Shown here piece by piece: positions 43,680-51,753 of a DNA stretch of 62,092 nt. Below the pieces are notes generated by a model. It saw only the letters and a list, made by a program, of their open reading frames with translations, was not told the origin of the DNA and searched no databases. Positions within the stretch are counted from its first letter, which is position 1; every line of letters starts with the position of its first letter. Source of the stretch: Candidatus Alistipes faecigallinarum (GTDB lineage: Bacteria > Bacteroidota > Bacteroidia > Bacteroidales > Rikenellaceae); NCBI GenBank assembly GCA_019115605.1, contig DXDG01000024.1, forward strand, positions 1 through 62,092. Direction: 5' to 3'. The position numbers and the translations under genes were made by a program.

Positions 43680-44588
43680 ATGAAAATCGCAGAAAACATT
43701 CTCGAAACCATCGGATCGACTCCGATGGTTCGGATCAACCGGCTCTGCACGAAGCCCGGCGTGCAGATCTTTGCCAAGCTGGAGGGTTTCAACCCGACGG
43801 GCAGTATCAAGGACCGCATTGCGGTCCGGATGATCGAGGAGGCTGAGCGCGAGGGGCGCCTCATGCCGGGCAAGACGATCATCGAACCCACTTCGGGCAA
43901 TACGGGTATCGGACTGGCGATCGTCGGGATTGTCAAGGGCTATCCCGTGGAGATCGTGATGAGCGAGGCGGTGTCGATCGAGCGGCGCAAGATCATCCGT
44001 GCCTACGGCGGCAAGGTGCGTCTGACACCGGCCGCCGAGGGTACCGACGGGGCGATCCGTCTGGCGCGACGGCTTGTTGCCGAGCACCCCGACCGCTATT
44101 TCATGCCCGATCAGTTCACCAATGCCTGCAACTACCTGGCTCATTACGAAAATACGGCTCTCGAAATCTGGCAGCAGACGGGCGGCAAGATCGACTATCT
44201 GGTCTGCGCGCTCGGTACGTCGGGTACGCTCATGGGACTCTCGCGCTTTCTGAAGGCGATGAAGCCCTCGATCCGTGTCGTCTGCGCACAGCCCACGCGT
44301 GGACACTATATCCAGGGTTTGAAGAACATGCAGGAGGCGATTGTCCCCGAGATCTACGACCCTTCGAAAATCGACATCCAGGAGCTCATCGAAAGCGAGG
44401 AAGCGATCGACATGGCCCGCCGGATCATTGCCAGCGAGGGGATCTTTGCCGGCATGAGCAGCGGGGCCGCGATGCTGGCGGCGCTGCGCACGGCCGAACG
44501 GATCGACTCGGGAAACATCGTGGTCGTATTTCCCGACCGGGCCGAGAAGTACCTTTCCACGCAAATGTTCGACCGTTTCAACGACTGA
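43680..44588 (+). CDS. cysK: Cysteine synthase (O-acetylserine sulfhydrylase)
   Basis: A 302-residue PLP-dependent enzyme that makes cysteine from O-acetylserine and sulfide. The PLP lysine is in NPTGSIKDRIA, the substrate loop is EPTSGNTGIGLA, and the phosphate-binding turn is present in the variant ALGTSGTLMG. SEGIFAGMSSGAAM closes the site. It begins 33 nt after the membrane Hdr-like subunit gene with only a weak TAGGTTTA between, so it may share that transcript. That links sulfide assimilation to the Hdr-like module by position only. CysM or CBS-like specificity cannot be excluded. Confidence 0.9.
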   Translation: MKIAENILETIGSTPMVRINRLCTKPGVQIFAKLEGFNPTGSIKDRIAVRMIEEAEREGRLMPGKTIIEPTSGNTGIGLAIVGIVKGYPVEIVMSEAVSIERRKIIRAYGGKVRLTPAAEGTDGAIRLARRLVAEHPDRYFMPDQFTNACNYLAHYENTALEIWQQTGGKIDYLVCALGTSGTLMGLSRFLKAMKPSIRVVCAQPTRGHYIQGLKNMQEAIVPEIYDPSKIDIQELIESEEAIDMARRIIASEGIFAGMSSGAAMLAALRTAERIDSGNIVVVFPDRAEKYLSTQMFDRFND

Positions 44589-44710
44589 CCGCCATAGCTG
44601 CCTGCCGCGAAGCGGGGCGCTGCTCCTCCGATCAAAAAAAAAGTTTTTCGGATAACCGGTTGATTGCCGGTGGATTATTACCGGGGAGGCCGGGGAGCGT
44701 AAAATTTTAT

Positions 44711-44742
44711 TTGTAAAGACCGAATATTTGTATTACCTTTGC
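44711..44742 (+). promoter_or_regulatory. Promoter of the initiator tRNA gene
   Basis: TTTG (44711-44714), 20-nt spacer, TACCTTTG (44735-44742), 37 nt before the tRNA. Confidence 0.75.
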
Positions 44743-44779
44743 ACTTGCAAAAGCGATAGATCACACATCGAAGACATAT

Positions 44780-44855
44780 CGCGGGATGGAGCAGTTGGCA
44801 GCTCGTCGGGCTCATAACCCGAAGGTCGGAGGTTCGAGTCCTCCTCCCGCTACCA
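44780..44855 (+). tRNA. Initiator tRNA-fMet (CAT), CCA encoded
   Basis: Acceptor arms GCGGGA and TCCCGC pair, leaving position 1 (C) opposite 72 (T) unpaired, the initiator hallmark. The anticodon stem has the three consecutive G-C pairs (TCGGG/CCCGA) around loop CTCATAA. T-arm GGAGG/CCTCC, discriminator A and encoded CCA. The mismatch is C-U rather than the enterobacterial C-A. Confidence 0.97.
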
Positions 44856-44857
44856 AA

Positions 44858-44894
44858 GCGGGCAATTCGAAAGAGTTGCCCGCTTTTCTTTTTT
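44858..44894 (+). terminator. Terminator of the initiator tRNA gene
   Basis: GCGGGCAA and TTGCCCGC arms (44858-44865, 44876-44883) followed by a long T-rich run. Confidence 0.88.
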
Positions 44895-44948
44895 TCTTTT
44901 TGTCGCCGTTTCGTGGGTCGCAGTTCGTTTGCGCCCGTATGGCTGGCC

Positions 44949-44988
44949 GGATTGGCTTGGATTGGCTTGGCTTGGATTGACTGGCTGG
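44949..44988 (+). repeat. Imperfect short tandem repeat
   Basis: GGATTGGCTT occurs twice in tandem, followed by the shortened unit GGCTT and GGATTGACTGG. It lies in noncoding DNA between two convergent tRNA genes. Confidence 0.7.
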
Positions 44989-45064
44989 CGCCGGCCTGCG
45001 GACGTGGAATATTGCCATTGCCAGCGAAGTCTTCCTCCCGAGAGAAGGGGCGGAAAATAAAAAA

Positions 45065-45096
45065 CAAAAAAGCGGAAAACCTGAGTTTTCCGCTTT
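45065..45096 (-). terminator. Terminator of the tRNA-Lys gene
   Basis: AAAGCGGAAAAC and GTTTTCCGCTTT arms around TCAG on the minus strand, then further T residues; starts directly after the tRNA. Confidence 0.85.
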
Positions 45097-45097
45097 G

Positions 45098-45170
45098 TAC
45101 CCCCCCAGGGGCTCGAACCCTGGACCCCAACATTAAGAGTGTCGTGCTCTACCAACTGAGCTAGAGAGGC
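45098..45170 (-). tRNA. tRNA-Lys (CTT), CCA not encoded
   Basis: Cloverleaf read on the minus strand: acceptor GCCTCTC pairs with GGGGGGT using three G-U pairs, D-stem GCTC/GAGC, anticodon stem CGACA/TGTTG with loop CTCTTAA (anticodon CTT), T-arm CAGGG/CCCTG, discriminator A. The next bases are CAA, so CCA must be added. Confidence 0.93.
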
Positions 45171-45195
45171 ATCAATCATTTCCTGATTGCGATTG

Positions 45196-45203
45196 CAAAG
45201 GTA
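45196..45203 (-). promoter_or_regulatory. -7 box of the tRNA-Lys gene
   Basis: TACCTTTG on the minus strand, 26 nt before the tRNA. Confidence 0.7.
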
Positions 45204-45287
45204 GCTATAATTTTTATATCTCCAAAAAAATCGGGCAAAAAAATTCAATTTTTTTCATTCGGCAGATACCGGCTCCCGCCCGGTGTC

Positions 45288-46586
45288 TCACTCCAGCTGC
45301 AGCCGATCGCTGTTCCATTCCCCTTCGGCATCGGGATAGATAAACGGGCGCTCTTCGTGCAGTTCCTTGACTTTCAAGTAGCTTTCGTAAAGGTTGATGC
45401 CGTTTGCCGACTGCGTGGCCAGTGCAAAGGCGATGACCGACGGGTGCAGTTTGGTCGTGTGGTAGCTGTCCAGTGCTCGTTCGACGTATGCCTCGCGCCA
45501 GGCGGGGTTGTTCGAGGGGTTCCCGCCCACGCGGCGCGAATCTCCGCTGCGGCGCGTATCCACGGGCGCCTGCACGATCACATAGAGTCCCAGCCGGTCG
45601 CAACTGTCCAGCAGCGGTTCCGCAACGGGGCCGGGCAGCAGCCGCAGGGTGTTGAATCCCTCGTCGCGCAGTTCGCGGAGCCCTGCAGGTGTGTAGTCGC
45701 CCGGAATCTCGCGGCAGCGCAGGGCGATTTCACGGCCGTTGATCGACATGCGCCCTTCGCGCACCTCCACGGTGCGGAACCGGAGCGGCTGTTCGAGATA
45801 CTCCTCATAGCGGCCTTCGTGCTGCGTCTTCAGCTGCAGCCGGTAGGGGCGTGTCATCGTATCGCACCAGAGCGAATCGTAGGGGATGCGGGCCAGAAAA
45901 CGCACCGTATCCTCGCGGCGCATGTTGAGCGTGATTTCGCGGCTGCCGGTCGTTACGGTCCTGCCCGACGGCGAGAGCAGCGTGTAGTAGAGCCGTGAGG
46001 TCCGTGGGTTGAGCGAACCGGTGCGGAGAACGACACCGACCTCGGCCGTGGCATCGCCGTCCTCGCCGATCCGCGTACGCGTAAGAATGTCGCGGACGTG
46101 GAGCGTCGGCTGGCTCATTACCCAGACTTCGCCGGCCTCCAGGCGCGAGGAGCTCTTCCAGCTCTCCAGCAGGGCGCCGTGGGCGCTCTCGGCGGCCACG
46201 ATCTCCACTCGGTTGCGTCCCTCCTCGACGTATTTGGTGATGTTGTACTCTGCCGGGTTGTTTCCGTTGGCGTCGTACCCGACCTTGCGGCCGTTAATCC
46301 ACAGCTCGTAGGCGCGCGAAACCCATCCCAGGCGGAAGAATACCTGCCGGTTGATCCATGCGAAAGGCACGGTGAAGGTGCCCGTCATCCGTTCGCCGTC
46401 GTTTTCCCACGTCGTCACGGGGCTCATGTAGCGGTTGGCCTCCCGGCCCGCCTTTGCGGCTTCATCGGCCGTGGGGTAGATCCGGATGGGCGTGCGGGGC
46501 AGTTCGCGTCCGCTCGAAGGGTTGTATTGCTGGGCACCGGCCATGCCGATGCAAAACAGTGCCGCGATGGTGAGTATGATCCGCAT
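45288..46586 (-). CDS. GH2-like exported protein lacking catalytic residues
   Basis: A 432-residue protein with signal peptide (MRIILTIAALFCIGMAGAQQ). Residues about 30-170 are a jelly-roll sugar-binding domain (VFFRLGWVSRAYELWINGRK), 175-275 an Ig-like domain, and 280-432 the start of a TIM barrel (GDYTPAGLRELRDEGFNTLR). Family GH2 (beta-galactosidase/glucuronidase) has SLGNE at the acid/base; here it is ALATQ (388-392), so the glutamate is replaced. The chain ends about 40 residues later, before the nucleophile. This is therefore a probable pseudoenzyme or a decayed glycosidase. The start at 46586 places a TACCTTTA box 20 nt upstream; the longer reading upstream crosses the neighbouring gene. 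Confidence 0.82.
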   Translation of the reverse strand: MRIILTIAALFCIGMAGAQQYNPSSGRELPRTPIRIYPTADEAAKAGREANRYMSPVTTWENDGERMTGTFTVPFAWINRQVFFRLGWVSRAYELWINGRKVGYDANGNNPAEYNITKYVEEGRNRVEIVAAESAHGALLESWKSSSRLEAGEVWVMSQPTLHVRDILTRTRIGEDGDATAEVGVVLRTGSLNPRTSRLYYTLLSPSGRTVTTGSREITLNMRREDTVRFLARIPYDSLWCDTMTRPYRLQLKTQHEGRYEEYLEQPLRFRTVEVREGRMSINGREIALRCREIPGDYTPAGLRELRDEGFNTLRLLPGPVAEPLLDSCDRLGLYVIVQAPVDTRRSGDSRRVGGNPSNNPAWREAYVERALDSYHTTKLHPSVIAFALATQSANGINLYESYLKVKELHEERPFIYPDAEGEWNSDRLQLE

Positions 46587-46592
46587 ATTTCG

Positions 46593-46613
46593 TATATTTG
46601 CACGGTAAAGGTA
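46593..46613. promoter_or_regulatory. Divergent promoters of the GH2-like and HsdR_N-type genes
   Basis: TATATTTG on the plus strand (46593-46600) serves the gene at 46635. TACCTTTA on the minus strand (46606-46613) serves the GH2-like gene. The two -7 boxes are only 5 nt apart. Confidence 0.55.
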
Positions 46614-46634
46614 CGAATTTTTTCCATAGTTGCG

Positions 46635-47087
46635 ATGTCCGAGCTGCCGAATCTGAACTTCCCGCCCATTCGTCTTCAGGCCCGTCGCCGCGGCGGGACG
46701 GTTGAGGTGTGGGATCCCATCCGGGGAGTCTATCTCGTGCTGACTCCCGAGGAGTGGGTGCGGCAGCATCTGATCGCCTATCTGGTATCACACTGCGGAG
46801 CGCAGCCCCTGCGCATCGTTGAGGAGTATGCCGTGCCGCTCAACGGGCAGCCGCAACGGGCCGATGTCGTGGTTGTGGACGACGATGGCCGTCCCCTGCT
46901 GCTGGCCGAATGCAAGGCGCCCGAGGTGGCGATCAACAAACAGACGCTGGCGCAGGCCGTGCGTTACAATTCGGTGCTGCAGGCCCGTTACATCATCCTG
47001 ACCAACGGTCTGAAACACTACTGCTGCCGCTATCGGGAGGGGCGCTACGAACAGTTGCGTGCCTTTCCGCGTCTGGACGGCTGTTGA
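46635..47087 (+). CDS. Type I restriction HsdR N-terminal-like (PD-(D/E)xK) protein, orphan
   Basis: A 150-residue protein made of the HSDR_N_2-type nuclease fold alone. Start helix EEWVRQHLIAYLV; catalytic residues D77 (RADVVVV) and E92-x-K94 (AECKAP), the PD-(D/E)xK signature; then NKQTLAQAVRYN and ARYIILTNG, typical of the family. There are no helicase domains and no HsdM or HsdS genes nearby, so it is not a restriction enzyme as such. Single-domain homologues are common in Bacteroidota and have no assigned role; DNA binding or repair is possible. Confidence 0.83.
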   Translation: MSELPNLNFPPIRLQARRRGGTVEVWDPIRGVYLVLTPEEWVRQHLIAYLVSHCGAQPLRIVEEYAVPLNGQPQRADVVVVDDDGRPLLLAECKAPEVAINKQTLAQAVRYNSVLQARYIILTNGLKHYCCRYREGRYEQLRAFPRLDGC

Positions 47088-47120
47088 TGCGGCCGGGGCG
47101 GCACGAGGCCCGACGGCCGG

Positions 47121-47867
47121 TTACAGGTTCCGGAAATTCTTGTCGATGTAATTCTGGAAGGCCTCCTTGTAGTTCTCTCCGATGGGGATATATTCATCGT
47201 TGTCGTTCAGAAAGATGCGTCCCTTGACGTAGGCCTTGATGGCCCGCAGGTTCACGATGTAGGAGCGGTGTACGCGCATGAACGAGTCGGCGGGAAGCGC
47301 CGCCTCCATGTTCTTGAGCCGGAAGAGGGTCGTGATGGTCGAACCGTCCGCGAGGTGCATGCGCACGTATTCGCCCTCGCTTTCCAGGTAGACGATATCG
47401 GCGATGCGCACGAGCGAAACCTTGTAGTCGGCCTTCACGGAGATATACTCCTTGTCCTTGGGTTCGGCTTCCGACACCTCCTTCTGCGATGCGGGGCGCT
47501 GGTTCTGCCGCAGTTCATAGAGCGCGTGGGCCTTGGCCGCCGAGCGGCTGAAGTCGGCGAATCCGAAGGGCTTGAGCAGGTAATCCACCGCGTCGAGCTT
47601 GAATCCCTCGATGGCATACTCCGAGTAGGCCGTCGTGAAGATCACCATCGGCCGGTGGGTCAGTGAACGGACGAAATCCACGCCGTTCAGGTCGGGCATG
47701 TTGATATCGACGAAGACCAGGTCGATGGGTTGTCCGGCGAGATAGACCTGTGCCTCGATGGCGTTGTTGAATGTGGTGACCAGCTCCAGGTAGGGGATCT
47801 TCGAGATATAGGCGGAGATCTGCCGCAGAGCCAGCGGCTCGTCGTCTATGGCGATACACTTAAGCAT
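47121..47867 (-). CDS. LytTR-family response regulator
   Basis: A 248-residue protein. Receiver domain 1-115 with acidic pair IDDEP, phosphoacceptor in VFVDINMPDLNG and lysine in YLLKPFGFADF. The linker includes SQKEVSEAEPKDKE. The C-terminal LytTR DNA-binding domain has YISVKADYKVSLVRIADIVY and FMRVHRSYIVNLRAIKAY. It pairs with the sensor kinase gene just upstream, overlapping it by 8 nt. Targets unknown. Confidence 0.94.
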   Translation of the reverse strand: MLKCIAIDDEPLALRQISAYISKIPYLELVTTFNNAIEAQVYLAGQPIDLVFVDINMPDLNGVDFVRSLTHRPMVIFTTAYSEYAIEGFKLDAVDYLLKPFGFADFSRSAAKAHALYELRQNQRPASQKEVSEAEPKDKEYISVKADYKVSLVRIADIVYLESEGEYVRMHLADGSTITTLFRLKNMEAALPADSFMRVHRSYIVNLRAIKAYVKGRIFLNDNDEYIPIGENYKEAFQNYIDKNFRNL

Positions 47868-48933
47868 GGAGCGTGGGAATTACGAGTTTCACGAAATAGG
47901 ATTCGGGCCGTTCGCGGATCTCGAGCGTGTAGTTCTTCTCGCCGTAGATCAGGGCAAGGCGTTTGCGGACGTTCTCCAGACCGATTCCCGGAGAGTTCTT
48001 GCGTTCGGGGAATCCTGCGTGGCGGCTGTTCTCGAAGGTGCTGGCCACCGTTCCGTCGGCATACTCGATCTTCATGTGGATGTACGACGGACGGTTGTAG
48101 CTGATGCCGTGCTTGAAGGCATTCTCAACAAAGACGATGAGCAGCAGCGGCGGTATGGAGATCTGTTCGGGCAGATTGTCGGGATATTCCAGCCGGATAT
48201 CGACATCGTCGGTGTAGCGGATGCGCATCAGCTCGATGTAGTTTTTCAGGAACTGGATGTCGCGGTTCAGCGAGATGATCTCCCGGCCGGAGTCGTAGAG
48301 CACGTAGCGCATCATCTTCGAGAGTTCGATGACGGCGGTCTTGGCCGAGTCGGTGTCGAAGTCGATGAGTGCGTGGATGTTGTTGAGCGTGTTCATGAAG
48401 AAGTGCGGATTGATCTGGTACTTCAGATAATCCATCTCGGCCTGCAGGTTCTGGCGTTGCAGGGCCTCCATCTTCTGTTCGTCGCGCATCGACTGGTAGA
48501 TGAGCTTGATGCCCGTGTTGGCGCCGGTCATGAAGAAACCCAGCACGATGTTCCAGTAGATCTCCAGGTTGGAGAACGATACCTTGCGGTAGGTGTCGAT
48601 CGTTCCGGGGTCGGGCTGTTCGGGCAGGTTGTGGAGCAGACGCTCTTCGTAGAGGTCCACCAGAAAGAAGACGGTCGTGATAAGGGCGATGTTGAGGATG
48701 AGGTATTTCACGTACTTGCGTCGGAGCACGTAGCGCGGAGCAAGGAAACTGTTGTGGATCACGAAGATGATCAGGTAGGGCGCAATCTGTCGCCAGGCGA
48801 TCAGCACGTTCTCCAGATTGATGTGCATTTCGGACATCATCTGCGAGTTGAGCACCGGCACCAGAATGATGGCCGACCAGACCATCACATAGAGCAGATT
48901 CTCGCCTATGGCTTGTTTCCCGCGTATTCTCAT
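47860..48933 (-). CDS. LytS-like sensor histidine kinase
   Basis: A 357-residue membrane kinase. Four hydrophobic helices in the first 150 residues, for example LLYVMVWSAIILVPVL and YLILNIALITTVFFLVDL. The phosphorylated histidine box is YQINPHFFMNTLNNIHALID, followed by FVENAFKHGI and GIGLENVRKRL (N and G boxes), as in the His_kinase family. It phosphorylates the LytTR regulator encoded by the overlapping downstream gene. The signal is not indicated by neighbours. Confidence 0.93.
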   Translation of the reverse strand: MRIRGKQAIGENLLYVMVWSAIILVPVLNSQMMSEMHINLENVLIAWRQIAPYLIIFVIHNSFLAPRYVLRRKYVKYLILNIALITTVFFLVDLYEERLLHNLPEQPDPGTIDTYRKVSFSNLEIYWNIVLGFFMTGANTGIKLIYQSMRDEQKMEALQRQNLQAEMDYLKYQINPHFFMNTLNNIHALIDFDTDSAKTAVIELSKMMRYVLYDSGREIISLNRDIQFLKNYIELMRIRYTDDVDIRLEYPDNLPEQISIPPLLLIVFVENAFKHGISYNRPSYIHMKIEYADGTVASTFENSRHAGFPERKNSPGIGLENVRKRLALIYGEKNYTLEIRERPESYFVKLVIPTLHA

Positions 48934-48948
48934 CTCATGCCTGCCTAC

Positions 48949-50649
48949 TTACCGCTCCAGCAGCGTGGCACTGTAGAGGAACCGCTTGATGCTCCGCTTG
49001 GGCGTTTTTTCGAATTCGGTGGGGTAGATCGTGATGTCGGCAACGCGTTCGTAGGCGGCCAGCTGCGTGTTGAGCTCCTTGAGATTGTCCTGCATGATCC
49101 GGGGCAGGTCGGCCTTGTCCACACCCTCGGCATCGGCCTGTTCGTAGTCGGGAACGACGAGGGCTCTCAACCGTCCGTTCCCGGCGTCGAGCACGAGCGA
49201 TTCGAGCACCATGTACATGTTGTTGAGCTTGTCCTCGATCTCCTCGGGGTAGATGTTCTGTCCGTTTCCCGAGAGGATCATCGTCTTCGAACGGCCTCGG
49301 ATGTAGAGCGTTCCGTCGGGATCCATCGTACCCATGTCGCCCGTATGGAGCCATCCGTCGGGGTCGAGGACCTTCTGCGTGTCCTTTTCGTTCTTGTAGT
49401 ATCCCTGCATGACGTTCTCGCCCCGCACGAGGATCTCGCCGGCCGTATGTTCGGGGTCCTCCGAGTCGATCCTTACGTCGAGAATACCCTTCAGATAGCG
49501 GCCGCACGAGCCGGGTTTGAACTCGTTGTCGGGCGTGAAGCTGATCAGCGGGGCGCATTCGGTCATGCCGTATCCGATCGTGATCGGGAAGTGGATCTTC
49601 ATGAGGAACGACTCGGTCTCCTGGTTCATCGGCGCACCGCCGACGATGAAGATCGAGACGTTGCCGCCGAAGGCGTCCATGAGTTTCTTGCGGATGGCCG
49701 AATAGATGGCCGTATTGAGCAGCGGGATCTTCACGGCGATCGACATGGGCCCCTTTTCGAGCAGCGGCAGCACCTGTTTGCGGTAGACCTTTTCGAGGAT
49801 CATCGGCACGCAGCAGATGATCGTCGGCTTGACCACGCCCATCGCCTCGATGAGGATCTTCGGCGAGGGGATCTTACCCAGCAGGGTGATGTGCCCGCCG
49901 ACGGCCAGCGGTGCCAGGAAGTCGAAGGCGCAGCCGTAGGCGTGCGCCAGCGGGAGGAACGAGAGGGTGCGGCCGCCCTTCTGGAAATAGCGGTTTCCCG
50001 TCTGTGTGTTGAGGGCCGTCATGGCGAAGACGACGTTGCCCGTGAGGTTGTTCACCGTGAGCATCACGCCCTTCGAGTAGCCGGTGGTTCCCGACGTATA
50101 GTTGAGCAGGACGACGCGGTCGTTGGGAATTTCGGGATATTTGATATCGTTCACGCTGAATCCGCGCGGGTATTTCGAGCGGTAGTTCTTCACAATATCG
50201 CGCTGGAACTTCGTGAGCGCCTTCCCGTTGCGTTCGTAGATGACGTGGAAGTCCGTCAGCGAGAAGACGGCCTCGATCTGCTTGATCTGATCCTCCTCGA
50301 TCACGTCCCAGAAGTTGTCTCCGAGGAAGAGCAGGCGGCTCTCCGAGTGGTTGATGATGTGGATGATGTCCGCCGGCGTGAAGTCCTGCAGGATGGGGAC
50401 GATCACGGCGCCGTAGGTGATCGTTCCGATATAGGTGATGCACCAGCGGGGGTTGTTGCGGCCGATCAGGGCGATCTTGTCTCCCTGCTTGATGCCGGCT
50501 TTTTTATAGAGGAGATGCAGCTTGGCGATCTCCTTGGCCATTTCGTAGTAGGAAAAGGTTTCGTTCTTGAAGTAGTCGGTCAGTGCCGACATCTCCCGGT
50601 TTTCGCGGAAACTGCTTTCGTATATCTTGATCAGATTTTCCTCTAACAT
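48949..50649 (-). CDS. AMP-binding long-chain fatty acid-CoA ligase-like enzyme
   Basis: A 566-residue acyl-adenylating enzyme. The P-loop signature is LLNYTSGTTGYSKGVMLT, with YGMTECAPLIS (A5), DGWLHTGDMGTMDPDGTLYI (A7) and RGRSKTMILSGNGQNIYPEE (A8). It probably activates a fatty acid to acyl-CoA (or acyl-ACP). The C-terminal lysine region ends TEFEKTPKRSIKRFLY. plsY lies 30 nt upstream on the same strand, so the two are likely cotranscribed, linking acyl activation to phospholipid synthesis. Confidence 0.9.
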   Translation of the reverse strand: MLEENLIKIYESSFRENREMSALTDYFKNETFSYYEMAKEIAKLHLLYKKAGIKQGDKIALIGRNNPRWCITYIGTITYGAVIVPILQDFTPADIIHIINHSESRLLFLGDNFWDVIEEDQIKQIEAVFSLTDFHVIYERNGKALTKFQRDIVKNYRSKYPRGFSVNDIKYPEIPNDRVVLLNYTSGTTGYSKGVMLTVNNLTGNVVFAMTALNTQTGNRYFQKGGRTLSFLPLAHAYGCAFDFLAPLAVGGHITLLGKIPSPKILIEAMGVVKPTIICCVPMILEKVYRKQVLPLLEKGPMSIAVKIPLLNTAIYSAIRKKLMDAFGGNVSIFIVGGAPMNQETESFLMKIHFPITIGYGMTECAPLISFTPDNEFKPGSCGRYLKGILDVRIDSEDPEHTAGEILVRGENVMQGYYKNEKDTQKVLDPDGWLHTGDMGTMDPDGTLYIRGRSKTMILSGNGQNIYPEEIEDKLNNMYMVLESLVLDAGNGRLRALVVPDYEQADAEGVDKADLPRIMQDNLKELNTQLAAYERVADITIYPTEFEKTPKRSIKRFLYSATLLER

Positions 50650-50679
50650 GTTGAGAACGTGGTTGTTGTTTTCGACTGT

Positions 50680-51495
50680 CTATTCGCCGTCGCCCTTCGC
50701 GCCGGTTTTCTCCTCATCCTTCGGCGTCGGTTCATCCGCCTTCGGCTCCACCCGGAGCGCATCCTCTCCGTTTCTCTGCGGTGCGGCCGCCGCCTCTCTC
50801 TTCGCTTCGGCTCGCTCGTTCTTCCGGGGACCGGCTTCTGGAGGTGCGACGCGGCGCGGTCTCCAGATGTAGATCTTCGATTCGGTCCCGTTCTTGAGCC
50901 GTTCGATGTTCTTGCGGTGGGTGTAGATGAGCAGAATGGCAATGACGAATGAGAAGACGACAAAGGGGATCGACTCGTTGACCTTGGGCGATATGAGCGT
51001 GAAGAGCGGGAAGCAGCATCCGGCCACCATCGAGGCGAGCGAGACGTAGTGGAAGATCATCAGCATGATGAACCAGACGCCGAAACAGAGCAGCGCCACG
51101 GGTGGATAGATGCCCGTTACGGCTCCGACCAGGGTGGCGACGCCCTTGCCGCCGCGGAATCCCGCAAAAACGGGGAAGATATGCCCCAGCACGGCAGCGA
51201 AGACGGCGACGATCTTGAGGTTGATCAGGTCGTTGTCGCCGATATGGACGTCGTATTTGAGCATTTCGATGATCGTTACGGCGACGAATCCCTTTAGAAA
51301 GTCAAGGGCGAATACCGGAAGTGCGGCCCGGCGTCCCAGCACGCGGAGCATGTTGGTCGTTCCGGCGTTTTTCGATCCGTGTTCGCGGATGTCGATGCCG
51401 TAGTATTTTTTGCCGATCCACACGGCGCTCGGAATCGAGCCCAGCAGATAGGCGATGATAATCATGGTCGTAGCGGTGTAGTATGTCAGGATCAT
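50680..51495 (-). CDS. plsY: Glycerol-3-phosphate acyltransferase PlsY with extended tail
   Basis: A 271-residue membrane enzyme that transfers an acyl group from acyl-phosphate to glycerol-3-phosphate. Motifs: AYLLGSIPSAVWIGKKY, SKNAGTTNMLRVLGRR and GHIFPVFAGFRGGKGVAT. About 205 residues match the family. The C-terminal 65 residues are a charged, low-complexity tail (PRKNERAEAKREAAAAPQ), far longer than typical PlsY and apparently cytoplasmic. I start at 51495 (MILTYYTATTMIIIAYLLGS). Upstream of the acyl-CoA ligase gene by 30 nt. Confidence 0.9.
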   Translation of the reverse strand: MILTYYTATTMIIIAYLLGSIPSAVWIGKKYYGIDIREHGSKNAGTTNMLRVLGRRAALPVFALDFLKGFVAVTIIEMLKYDVHIGDNDLINLKIVAVFAAVLGHIFPVFAGFRGGKGVATLVGAVTGIYPPVALLCFGVWFIMLMIFHYVSLASMVAGCCFPLFTLISPKVNESIPFVVFSFVIAILLIYTHRKNIERLKNGTESKIYIWRPRRVAPPEAGPRKNERAEAKREAAAAPQRNGEDALRVEPKADEPTPKDEEKTGAKGDGE

Positions 51496-51603
51496 GGTCG
51501 TCTTCTCGATTAGGTTCCGTATGCAAATATAACAAAAAAATCGAGAACCGGACCCGCCGTGTGAAAAATCGTTCTCCGGAGCGGTCTTTTTCGATAATAT
51601 TCG

Positions 51604-51611
51604 TATCTTTG
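51604..51611 (+). promoter_or_regulatory. -7 box of the YitT-family gene
   Basis: TATCTTTG, 142 nt before the ATG, leaving a long leader. Confidence 0.5.
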
Positions 51612-51753
51612 TGGGCAATTATTAAAAAACTGCTGACCGGAAGAAGCTTTCGGCGGGTGCGGATCCGATCCGGCTCCCTCCGCCGCCGTCTGCCGGAGTG
51701 CCGTGCCGGCTGCCGCCATACCGGGTGCCCGGTCCGAAAACTGAACGACTTGT

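Noticed and set aside
44949..44988. Short tandem repeat considered as a CRISPR fragment or an IS end.
   Set aside because: Units are only 5-10 nt, imperfect and without spacers; it is slippage-type sequence between tRNA genes.
47848..50646. A 932-codon open frame antisense to the sensor kinase and acyl-CoA ligase.
   Set aside because: Both genes on the minus strand have complete domain sets; the antisense peptide has none.
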